In this document: positions 49,395 through 61,361 of the stretch, in pieces
Layout: each line of letters starts with the position of its first letter
Numbering within the stretch: the first letter of the stretch is position 1
From: Sipunculus nudus
Lineage: Eukaryota; Annelida; Sipuncula; Golfingiida; Sipunculidae
Direction: 5' to 3'
Assembly (NCBI GenBank): GCA_026874595.1
Contig: CM049315.1
Coordinates: 63,549,389 to 63,613,388 of the forward strand
DNA length: 64,000 bases
Program-made: the position numbers and the translations under genes
Notes under the pieces: generated by a model
Database searches by the model: none
Told to the model about the DNA's origin: nothing
Seen by the model: only the letters and a program-made list of their open reading frames with translations

Positions 49395-51836
49395 GTGCAA
49401 AATAGAAGATTAAAATTGCAAAAGAAGCAATTCAGAAGCTCCATTAGGCCATTTAGAACCGGATACAAACATCCATCTCGCCGAAATCAGCTAGGTTTTT
49501 GCCTAATTCAGGAACGTGTGTTGTGCAAAAATTACAGATTTCAATTGCAAAAGAAGCAATTCAGAAGCTTCATTAGGCCGTTTAGAATCAGATACAAACG
49601 TCTTTTACGACGAAATCAGCTCGGTTTTTTCCTAATACAAGATCGTGATTTGTGCAGAAACGGCTAATATAAACTGCGATAGAAGCGTTTAAATAGCTTC
49701 ATTAGGCCATTTAGAAAAAACGTCGCTCTTGCTGAAATCAGATCGGTTTTCGCGTAGTACAAGATCGTGTCTTGTGCAATGATCACCGATTTAAACTGCG
49801 AAAGAAGCCTTTTAGAAGCTTCATCAGGCCATTAAGAACCAGTTAGAAACGTCGTTTTTGCTGAAATCAGCTCGATTTTTTTGCGTAATGCAAGATCGTG
49901 TTTGTGCAAATATTGCAGATTTAAATTGTAAAAGAATCAATTCAGGAGCTTTATTAGACCATTTAGATCCAGATACCAACGTTTTTTTCGCCGAAATCAG
50001 CTCGTTTTTGCGTAATACAAGACCGTGTTTTGTGCAAAGATGACCGATTTAAACTGCCAAGGAAGCCTTTTAGAAGCTTCATCAGGCCATTAAGAACCAG
50101 TTAGCAACGTCGTTTTTGCTGAAATCAGCTCGATTTTTTGCGTAATACAAAATCGTGTGTTGTGCAAAGATGACCGATTTAAACTGCTTAAGAAGCGTTT
50201 TAGAAGCTTCATCAGGCCATTGAGAACCAGTTAGAAACGTCTTTTACGCCGAAATCAGCTCGTTTTTTTCGTAATACAAGATCGTGATTTGTGCAGAAAC
50301 GGCTGATTTAAACTGCGATAGAAGCGTTTTAATAGCTTCATTAGGCCATTTAGAAATTGGTAAAATCGTCGCTCTTGCTGAAATCAGATCGGTTTTTGCG
50401 TAATATAAGATCGTGTTTTGTGCAAAGATGACCGATTTAAACTGCTAAAGAAGCGTTTTAGAAGCTTCAGCAGGCCACTAAGAACCAGTTAGAAACGTCT
50501 TTTACGCCGAAGTCAGCTCGTTTTTTTCGTAATACAAGATCGTGATTTGTGCAGAAACGGCTGATTTAAACTGCAATAGAAGCGTTTTAATAGCTTCATT
50601 AGGCCATTTAGAAATTGGTAAAAACGTCGCTCTTGCTGAAATCAGATCGGTTTTCGCGTAATACAACATCGTGTTGTGCAAAATAGAAGATTAAAATTGC
50701 AAAAGAAGCAATTCAGAAGCTCCATTAGGCCATTTAGAACCGGGTACAAACATCGATCTCGCCGAAATCAGATAGGTTTTTGGCTATTTCAGGAACGTGT
50801 GTTGTGCAAAAATTACAGATTTCAATTGCAAAAGAAGCAATTCAGAAGCTTCATTAGGCCGTTTAGAATCAGATACAAACGTCTTTTACGACGAAATCAG
50901 CTCGGTTTTTTCCTAATACAAGACCGTGATTTGTGCAGAAACGGCTGATATAAACTGCGATAGAAGCGTTTAAATAGCTTCATTAGGCCATTTAGAAATT
51001 GTTAAAAACGTCGCTTTTGCTGAAATCAGATCGGTTTGCGCGTAGTACAAGATCGTGTTGTGCAAAAGAGAAGATTAAAATTGCAAAAGAAGCAATTCAG
51101 AAGCTCCATTAGGCCATTTAGAACCTGGTACAAACATCGATCTCGTCTAAATCAGATGGGTTTTTTGCCTAATTCATGATCGTGTGTTGTGCAAAAATTG
51201 CAGATTTAAATTGCAAAAGAAGCAATTCAGAAGCTTCATTAGGCCGTTTAGAACCAGATACAAACATCTTTTACGCCGAAATCAGCTCGGTTTTTGCGTA
51301 ATACAAGATCGTGTTTTGTGCAAAGATGACCGATTTAAACAGCGAAAGAAGCGTTTTAAAAGCTTCATCAGGCCATTAAGAACCAGTTAGCAACGTCGTT
51401 TTTGCTGAAATCAGTTCGGTTTTTTTTTGCGTAATTCAAAATCGTCTGTTGTGCAAAGATGACCGATTTAAACTGCTAAGGAAGCGTTTTAGAAAGTTCA
51501 TCAGGCCATCAAAAACCAGTTAGTAACGTCGTTTTTGCTGAAATCAGCTCGATTTTTTTGCGTAATACAAAATCGTGTGTTGTGCAAAGATGACCGATTT
51601 AATCTGCTAAAGAAGCGTTTTAGAAGCTTCATCAGGCCATTAAGAACCAGTTAGAAACGTCTTTTACGCCGAAATCAGCTCTTTTTTTCGTAATACATGA
51701 TCGTGATTTGTGCAGAAACGGCTGATTTAAACTGCGATAGAAGCGTTTTAATAGCTTCATTAGGCCATTTAGAAATTGGTAAAAACGTCGCTCTTGCTGA
51801 AATCAGATCGGTTTTCGCGTAATACAACATCGTGTT
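49395..51836. repeat. 19-mer HOR unit 5 (lineage P)
   Basis: P marks present (ACGTTTTTTTCGCC near 49979). It is 7 bp short of its siblings because AGAAATTGTTAAAAACG is reduced to AGAAAAAACG near 49713. Other private changes include AGCAGGCCACTAAG near 50468 and AAACAGCGAAAG near 51338. Confidence 0.9.
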
Positions 51837-54150
51837 GTGCAAAATAGAAGATTAAAATTGCAAAAGAAGCAATTCAGAAGCTCCATTAGGCCATTTAGAA
51901 CCGGATACAAACATCCATCTCGCCGAAATCAGCTAGGTTTTTGCCTAATTCAGGAACGTGTGTTGTGCAAAAATTACAGATTTCAATTGCAAAAGAAGCA
52001 ATTCAGAAGCTTCATTAGGCCGTTTAGAATCAGATACAAACGTCTTTTACGACGAAATCAGCTCGGTTTTTTCCTAATACAAGATCGTGATTTGTGCAGA
52101 AACGGCTAATATAAACTGCGATAGAAGCGTTTAAATAGCTTCATTAGGCAATTTAGAAATTGTTACAAACGTCGCTCTTGCTGAAATCAGATCGGTTTTC
52201 GCGTAGTACAAGATCGTGTCTTGTGCAATGATCACCGATTTAAACTGCGAAAGAAGCCTTTTAGAAGCTTCATCAGGCCGTTAAGAACCAGTTAGAAACG
52301 TCGTTTTTGCTGAAATCAGCTCGATTTTTTTGCGTAATGCAAGATCGTGTTTGTGCAAATATTGCAGATTTAAATTGTAAAAGAATCAATTCAGGAGCTT
52401 TATTAGACCATTGAGATCCAGATACCAACGTCTTTTTTCGCCGAAATCAGCTCGTTTTTGCGTAATACAAGACCGTGTTTTGTGCAAAGATGACCGATTT
52501 AAACTGCCAAGGAAGCCTTTAAGAAGCTTCATCAGGCCATTAAGAACCAGTTAGCAACGTCGTTTTTGCTGAAATCAGCTCGATTTTTTGCGTAATACAA
52601 AATCGTGTGTTGTGCAAAGATGACCGATTTAAACTGCTTAAGAAGCGTTTTAGAAGCTTCATCAGGCCATTGAGAACCAGTTAGAAACGTCTTTTACGCC
52701 GAAATCAGCTCGTTTTTTTCGTAATACAAGATCGTGATTTGTGCAGAAACGGCTGATTTAAACTGCGATAGAAGCGTTTTAATAGCTTCATTAGGCCATT
52801 TAGAAATTGGTAAAATCGTCGCTCTTGCTGAAATCAGATCGGTTTTTGCGTAATACAAGATCGTGTTTTGTGCAAAGATGACCGATTTAAACTGCTAAAG
52901 AAGCGTTTTAGAAGCTTCATCAGGCCACTAAGAACCAGTTAGAAACGTCTTTTACGCCGAAGTCAGCTCGTTTTTTTCGTAATACAAGATCGTGATTTGT
53001 GCAGAAACGGCTGATTTAAACTGCAATAGAAGCGTTTTAATAGCTTCATTAGGCCATTTAGAAATTGGTAAAAACGTCGCTCTTGCTGAAATCAGATCGG
53101 TTTTCGCGTAATACAACATCGTGTTGTGCAAAATAGAAGATTAAAATTGCAAAAGAAGCAATTCAGAAGCTCCATTAGGCCATTTAGAACCGGGTACAAA
53201 CATCGATCTCGCCGAAATCAGCTAGGTTTTTGGCTAATTCAGGAACGTGTGTTGTGCAAAAATTACAGATTTCAATTGCAAAAGAAGCAATTCAGAAGCT
53301 TCATTAGGCCGTTTAGAATCAGATACAAACGTCTTTTACGACGAAATCAGCTCGGTTTTTTCGTAATACAAGATCGTGATTTCTGCAGAAACGGCTAATA
53401 TAAACTGCGATAGAAGCGTTTAAATAGCTTCATTATGCCATTTAGAAATTGTTAAAAACGTCGCTTTTGCTGAAATCAGATCGGTTTTCGCTTAGTACAA
53501 GATCGTGTTGTGCAAAAGAGAAGATTAAAATTGCAAAAGAAGCAATTCAGAAGCTCCATTAGGCCATTTAGAACCGGGTACAAACATCGATCTCGCCGAA
53601 ATCAGCTAGGTTTTTCCCTAATTCATAATCGTGTGTTGTGCAAAAATTGCAGATTTAAATTGCAAAAGAAGCAATTCAGAAACTTTATTAGGCCGTTTAG
53701 AATCAGATACAAACGTCTTTTACGCCGAAATCAGCTCGGTTTTTGCGTAATACAAGACCGTGTTTTGTGCAAAGATGACCGATTTAAACTGCCAAGGAAG
53801 CCTTTTAGAAGCTTCATCAGGCCATCAAAAACCAGTTAGTAACGTCGTTTTTGCTGAAATCAGCTCGATTTTTTGTGTAATACAAAATCGTGTGTTGTGC
53901 AAAGATGACCGATTTAAACTGCTAAAGAAGCGTTTTAGAAGCTTCATCAGGCCATTAAGACCAGTTAGAAACGTCTTTTACGCCGAAATCAGCTCTTTTT
54001 TTCGTAATACATGATCGTGATTTGTGCAGAAACGGCTGATTTAAACTGCGATAGAAGCGTTTTAATAGCTTCATTAGGCCATTTAGAAATTGGTAAAAAC
54101 GTCGCTCTTGCTGAAATCAGATCGGTTTTCGCGTAATACAACATCGTGTT
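51837..54150. repeat. 18-mer HOR unit 6 (lineage Q left, type B right)
   Basis: Q marks in the left part. From about 53126 the unit carries the B segment (AGCTAGGTTTTTGGCTAATT, TTTCTGCAGAAACGG, AAAGAGAAGATT, TTCATAATCG) that matches the array at 48369-49395. The B segment spans 8 monomers (1,025 bp) where the usual A segment spans 9 (1,161 bp), which makes this an 18-mer. Confidence 0.9.
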
Positions 54151-56599
54151 GTGCAAAATAGAAGATTAAAATTGCAAAAGAAGCAATTCAGAAGCTCCAT
54201 TAGGCCATTTAGAACCGGATACAAACATCCATCTCGCCGAAATCAGCTAGGTTTTTGCCTAATTCAGGAACGTGTGTTGTGCAAAAATTACAGATTTCAA
54301 TTGCAAAAGAAGCAATTCAGAAGCTTCATTAGGCCGTTTAGAATCAGATACAAACGTCTTTTACGACGAAATCAGCTCGGTTTTTTCCTAATACAAGATC
54401 GTGATTTGTGCAGAAACGGCTCATATAAACTGCGATAGAAGCGTTTAAATAGCTTCATTAGGCCATTTAGAAATTGTTAAAAACGTCGCTCTTGCTGAAA
54501 TCAGATCGGTTTTCGCGTAGTACAAGATCGTGTCTTGTGCAATGATCACCGATTTAAACTGCGAAAGAAGCCTTTTAGAAGCTTCATCAGGCCATTAAGA
54601 ACCAGTTAGAAACGTCGTTTTTGCTGAAATCAGCTCGATTTTTTTGCGTAATGCAAGATCGTGTTTGTGCAAATATTGCAGATTTAAATTGTAAAAGAAT
54701 CAATTCAGGAGCTTTATTAGACCATTTAGATCCAGATACCAACGTTTTTTTCGCCGAAATCAGCTCGTTTTTGCGTAATACAAGACCGTGTTTTGTGCAA
54801 AGATGACCGATTTAAACTGCCAAGGAAGCCTTTTAGAAGCTTCATCAGGCCATTAAGAACCAGTTAGCAACGTCGTTTTTGCTTAAATCAGCTCGATTTT
54901 TTGCGTAATACAAAATCGTGTGTTGTGCAAAGATGACCGATTTAAACTGCTTAAGAAGCGTTTTAGAAGCTTCATCAGGCCATTGAGAACCAGTTAGAAA
55001 CGTCTTTTACGCCGAAATCAGCTCGTTTTTTTCGTAATACAAGATCGTGATTTGTGCAGAAACGGCTGATTTAAACTGCGATAGAAGCGTTTTAATAGCT
55101 TCATTAGGCCATTTAGAAATTGGTAAAATCGTCGCTCTTGCTGAAATCAGATCGGTTTTTGCGTAATATAAGATCGTGTTTTGTGCAAAGATGACCGATT
55201 TAAACTGCTAAAGAAGCGTTTTAGAAGCTTCATCAGGCCACTAAGAACCAGTTAGAAACGTCTTTTACGCCGAAGTCAGCTCGTTTTTTTCGTAATACAA
55301 GATCGTGATATGTGCAGAAACGGCTGATTTAAACTGCAATAGAAGCGTTTTAATAGCTTCATTAGGCCATTTAGAAATTGGTAAAAACGTCGCTCTTGCT
55401 GAAATCAGATCGGTTTTCGCGTAATACAACATCGTGTTGTGCAAAATAGAAGATTAAAATTGCAAAAGAAGCAATTCAGAAGCTCCATTAGGCCATTTAG
55501 AACCGGGTACAAACATCGATCTCGCCGAAATCAGATAGGTTTTTGGCTATTTCAGGAACGTGTGTTGTGCAAAAATTACAGATTTCAATTGCAAAAGAAG
55601 CAATTCAGAAGCTTCATTAGGCCGTTTAGAATCAGATACAAACGTCTTTTACGACGAAATCAGCTCGGTTTTTTCCTAATACAAGACCGTGATTTGTGCA
55701 GAAACGGCTGATATAAACTGCGATAGAAGCGTTTAAATAGCTTCATTAGGCCATTTAGAAATTGTTAAAAACGTCGCTTTTGCTGAAATCAGATCGGTTT
55801 GCGCGTAGTACAAGATCGTGTTGTGCAAAATAGAAGATTAAAATTGCAAAAGAAGCAATTCAGAAGCTCCATTAGGCCATTTAGAACCTGGTACAAACAT
55901 CGATCTCGTCTAAATCAGATGGGTTTTTTGCCTAATTCATGATCGTGTGTTGTGCAAAAATTGCAGATTTAAATTGCAAAAGAAGCAATTCAGAAGCTTC
56001 ATTAGGCCGTTTAGAACCAGATACAAACATCTTTTACGCCGAAATCAGCTCGGTTTTTGCGTAATACAAGATCGTGTTTTGTGCAAAGATGACCGATTTA
56101 AACTGCGAAAGAAGCGTTTTAAAAGCTTCATCAGGCCATTAAGAACCAGTTAGCAACGTCGTTTTTGCTGAAATCAGTTCGGTTTTTTTTTGCGTAATTC
56201 AAAATCGTCTGTTGTGCAAAGATGACCGATTTAAACTGCTAAGGAAGCGTTTTAGAAAGTTCATCAGGCCATCAAAAACCAGTTAGTAACGTCGTTTTTG
56301 CTGAAATCAGCTCGATTTTTTTGCGTAATACAAAATCGTGTGTTGTGCAAAGATGACCGATTTAAACTGCTAAAGAAGCGTTTTAGAAGCTTCATCAGGC
56401 CATTAAGAACCAGTTAGAAACGTCTTTTACGCCGAAATCAGCTCTTTTTTTCGTAATACATGATCGTGATTTGTGCAGAAACGGCTGATTTAAACTGCGA
56501 TAGAAGCGTTTTAATAGCTTCATTAGGCCATTTAGAAATTGGTAAAAACGTCGCTCTTGCTGAAATCAGATCGGTTTTCGCGTAATACAACATCGTGTT
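54151..56599. repeat. 19-mer HOR unit 7 (lineage P)
   Basis: P marks present. It shares the private GGCTCATATAAAC (near 54418) and TTTTGCTTAAATCAG (near 54878) with the unit at 61362, 7,211 bp away, so these two are sister copies. Confidence 0.9.
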
Positions 56600-59047
56600 G
56601 TGCAAAATAGAAGATTAAAATTGCAAAAGAAGCAATTCAGAAGCTCCATTAGGCCATTTAGAACCGGATACAAACATCCATCTCGCCGAAATCAGCTAGG
56701 TTTTTGCCTAATTCAGGAACGTGTGTTGTGCAAAAATTACAGATTTCAATTGCAAAAGAAGCAATTCAGAAGCTTCATTAGGCCGTTTAGAATCAGATAC
56801 AAACGTCTTTTACGACGAAATCAGCTCGGTTTTTTCCTAATACAAGATCGTGATTTGTGCAGAAACGGCTAATATAAACTGCGATAGAAGCGTTTAAGTA
56901 GCTTCATTAGGCAATTTAGAAATTGTTACAAACGTCGGTCTTGCTGAAATCAGATCGGTTTTCGCGTAGTACAAGATCGTGTCTTGTGCAATGATCACCG
57001 ATTTAAACTGCGAAAGAAGCCTTTTAGAAGCTTCATCAGGCCGTTAAGAACCAGTTAGAAACGTCGTTTTTGCTGAAATCAGCTCGATTTTTTTGCGTAA
57101 TGCAAGATCGTGTTTGTGCAAATATTGCAGATTTAAATTGTAAAAGAATCAATTCAGGAGCTTTATTAGACCATTTAGATCCAGATACCAACGTCTTTTT
57201 CGCCGAAATCAGCTCGTTTTTGCGTAATACAAGACCGTGTTTTGTGCAAAGATGACCGATTTAAACTGCCAAGGAAGCCTTTTAGAAGCTTCATCAGGCC
57301 ATTAAGAACCAGTTAGCAACGTCGTTTTTGCTGAAATCAGCTCGATTTTTTGCGTAATACAAAATCGTGTGTTGTGCAAAGATGACCGATTTAAACTGCT
57401 TAAGAAGCGTTTTAGAAGCTTCATCAGGCCATTGAGAACCAGTTAGAAACGTCTTTTACGCCGAAATCAGCTCGTTTTTTTCGTAATACAAGATCGTGAT
57501 TTGTGCAGAAACGGCTGATTTAAACTGCGATAGAAGCGTTTTAATAGCTTCATTAGGCCATTTAGAAATTGGTAAAATCGTCGCTCTTGCTGAAATCAGA
57601 TCGGTTTTTGCGTAATACAAGATCGTGTTTTGTGCAAAGATGACCGATTTAAACTGCTAAAGAAGCGTTTTAGAAGCTTCATCAGGCCACTAAGAACCAG
57701 TTAGAAACGTCTTTTACGCCGAAGTCAGCTCGTTTTTTTCGTAATACAAGATCGTGATTTGTGCAGAAACGGCTGATTTAAACTGCAATAGAAGCGTTTA
57801 AATAGCTTCATTAGGCCATTTAGAAATTGGTAAAAACGTCGCTCTTGCTGAAATCAGATCGGTTTTCGCGTAATACAACATCGTGTTGTGCAAAATAGAA
57901 GATTAAAATTGCAAAAGAAGCAATTCAGAAGCTCCATTAGGCCATTTAGAACCGGGTACAAACATCGATCTCGCCGAAATCAGCTAGGTTTTTGGCTAAT
58001 TCAGGAACGTGTGTTGTGCAAAAATTACAGATTTCAATTGCAAAAGAAGCAATTCAGAAGCTTCATTAGGCCGTTTAGAATCAGATACAAACGTCTTTTA
58101 CGACGAAATCAGCTCGGTTTTTTCGTAATACAAGATCGTGATTTCTGCAGAAACGGCTAATATAAACTGCGATAGAAGCGTTTAAATAGCTTCATTATGC
58201 CATTTAGAAATTGTTAAAAACGTCGCTTTTGCTGAAATCAGATCGGTTTTCGCTTAGTACAAGATCGTGTTGTGCAAAAGAGAAGATTAAAATTGCAAAA
58301 GAAGCAATTCAGAAGCTCCATTAGGCCATTTAGAACCGGGTACAAACATCGATCTCGCCGAAATCAGCTAGGTTTTTCCCTAATTCATAATCGTGTGTTG
58401 TGCAAAAATTGCAGATTTAAATTGCAAAAGAAGCAATTCAGAAACTTTATTAGGCCGTTTAGAATCAGATACAAACGTCTTTTACGCCGAAATCAGCTCG
58501 GTTTTTGCGTAATACAAGACCGTGTTTTGTGCAAAGATGACCGATTTAAACTGCGAAAGAAGCGTTTTAAAAGCTTCATCAGGCCATTAAGAACCAGTTA
58601 GCAACGTCGTTTTTGCTGAAATCAGTTCGGTTTTTTTTTGCGTAATTCAAAATCGTCTGTTGTGCAAAGATGACCGATTTAAACTGCTAAGGAAGCGTTT
58701 TAGAAAGTTCATCAGGCCATCAAAAACCAGTTAGTAACGTCGTTTTTGCTGAAATCAGCTCGATTTTTTTGCGTAATACAAAATCGTGTGTTGTGCAAAG
58801 ATGACCGATTTAAACTGCTAAAGAAGCGTTTTAGAAGCTTCATCAGGCCATTAAGAACCAGTTAGAAACGTCTTTTACGCCGAAATCAGCTCTTTTTTTC
58901 GTAATACATGATCGTGATTTGTGCAGAAACGGCTGATTTAAACTGCGATAGAAGCGTTTTAATAGCTTCATTAGGCCATTTAGAAATTGGTAAAAACGTC
59001 GCTCTTGCTGAAATCAGATCGGTTTTCGCGTAATACAACATCGTGTT
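56600..59047. repeat. 19-mer HOR unit 8 (lineage Q, B/A chimera)
   Basis: Q marks, plus GTTTAAGTAGC and CGTCGGTCTTG (near 56893 and 56933) shared with the next unit. Its right part starts as type B at 57888 and changes to type A between 58520 (C, type B) and 58555 (G, type A). It thus regains the 9-monomer length (1,160 bp from 57888 to 59048). Confidence 0.9.
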
Positions 59048-61361
59048 GTGCAAAATAGAAGATTAAAATTGCAAAAGAAGCAATTCAGAAGCTCCATTAG
59101 GCCATTTAGAACCGGATACAAACATCCATCTCGCCGAAATCAGCTAGGTTTTTGCCTAATTCAGGAACGTGTGTTGTGCAAAAATTACAGATTTCAATTG
59201 CAAAAGAAGCAATTCAGAAGCTTCATTAGGCCGTTTAGAATCAGATACAAACGTCTTTTACGACGAAATCAGCTCGGTTTTTTCCTAATACAAGATCGTG
59301 ATTTGTGCAGAAACGGCTAATATAAACTGCGATAGAAGCGTTTAAGTAGCTTCATTAGGCAATTTAGAAATTGTTACAAACGTCGGTCTTGCTGAAATCA
59401 GATCGGTTTTCGCGTAGTACAAGATCGTGTCTTGTGCAATGATCACCGATTTAAACTGCGAAAGAAGCCTTTTAGAAGCTTCATCAGGCCGTTAAGAACC
59501 AGTTAGAAACGTCGTTTTTGCTGAAATCAGCTCGATTTTTTTGCGTAATGCAAGATCGTGTTTGTGCAAATATTGCAGATTTAAATTGTAAAAGAATCAA
59601 TTCAGGAGCTTTATTAGACCATTTAGATCCAGATACCAACGTCTTTTTCGCCGAAATCAGCTCGTTTTTGCGTAATACAAGACCGTGTTTTGTGCAAAGA
59701 TGACCGATTTAAACTGCCAAGGAAGCCTTTTAGAAGCTTCATCAGGCCATTAAGAACCAGTTAGCAACGTCGTTTTTGCTGAAATCAGCTCGATTTTTTG
59801 CGTAATACAAAATCGTGTGTTGTGCAAAGATGACCGATTTAAACTGCTTAAGAAGCGTTTTAGAAGCTTCATCAGGCCATTGAGAACCAGTTAGAAACGT
59901 CTTTTACGCCGAAATCAGCTCGTTTTTTTCGTAATACAAGATCGTGATTTGTGCAGAAACGGCTGATTTAAACTGCGATAGAAGCGTTTTAATAGCTTCA
60001 TTAGGCCATTTAGAAATTGGTAAAATCGTCGCTCTTGCTGAAATCAGATCGGTTTTTGCGTAATACAAGATCGTGTTTTGTGCAAAGATGACCGATTTAA
60101 ACTGCTAAAGAAGCGTTTTAGAAGCTTCATCAGGCCACTAAGAACCAGTTAGAAACGTCTTTTACGCCGAAGTCAGCTCGTTTTTTTCGTAATACAAGAT
60201 CGTGATTTGTGCAGAAACGGCTGATTTAAACTGCAATAGAAGCGTTTAAATAGCTTCATTAGGCCATTTAGAAATTGGTAAAAACGTCGCTCTTGCTGAA
60301 ATCAGATCGGTTTTCGCGTAATACAACATCGTGTTGTGCAAAATAGAAGATTAAAATTGCAAAAGAAGCAATTCAGAAGCTCCATTAGGCCATTTAGAAC
60401 CGGGTACAAACATCGATCTCGCCGAAATCAGCTAGGTTTTTGGCTAATTCAGGAACGTGTGTTGTGCAAAAATTACAGATTTCAATTGCAAAAGAAGCAA
60501 TTCAGAAGCTTCATTAGGCCGTTTAGAATCAGATACAAACGTCTTTTACGACGAAATCAGCTCGGTTTTTTCGTAATACAAGATCGTGATTTCTGCAGAA
60601 ACGGCTAATATAAACTGCGATAGAAGCGTTTAAATAGCTTCATTATGCCATTTAGAAATTGTTAAAAACGTCGCTTTTGCTGAAATCAGATCGGTTTTCG
60701 CTTAGTACAAGATCGTGTTGTGCAAAAGAGAAGATTAAAATTGCAAAAGAAGCAATTCAGAAGCTCCATTAGGCCATTTAGAACCGGGTACAAACATCGA
60801 TCTCGCCGAAATCAGCTAGGTTTTTCCCTAATTCATAATCGTGTGTTGTGCAAAAATTGCAGATTTAAATTGCAAAAGAAGCAATTCAGAAACTTTATTA
60901 GGCCGTTTAGAATCAGATACAAACGTCTTTTACGCCGAAATCAGCTCGGTTTTTGCGTAATACAAGACCGTGTTTTGTGCAAAGATGACCGATTTAAACT
61001 GCCAAGGAAGCCTTTTAGAAGCTTCATCAGGCCATCAAAAACCAGTTAGTAACGTCGTTTTTGCTGAAATCAGCTCGATTTTTTGTGTAATACAAAATCG
61101 TGTGTTGTGCAAAGATGACCGATTTAAACTGCTAAAGAAGCGTTTTAGAAGCTTCATCAGGCCATTAAGAACCAGTTAGAAACGTCTTTTACGCCGAAAT
61201 CAGCTCTTTTTTTCGTAATACATGATCGTGATTTGTGCAGAAACGGCTGATTTAAACTGCGATAGAAGCGTTTTAATAGCTTCATTAGGCCATTTAGAAA
61301 TTGGTAAAAACGTCGCTCTTGCTGAAATCAGATCGGTTTTCGCGTAATACAACATCGTGTT
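59048..61361. repeat. 18-mer HOR unit 9 (lineage Q left, type B right)
   Basis: Shares GTTTAAGTAGC and CGTCGGTCTTG with unit 8, and GCAATAGAAGCGTTTAAATAG near 60233 with its counterpart near 57785. Its right part (from 60336) is complete type B, 8 monomers, ending in the TTTTGTGTAATAC variant near 61081. Confidence 0.9.
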
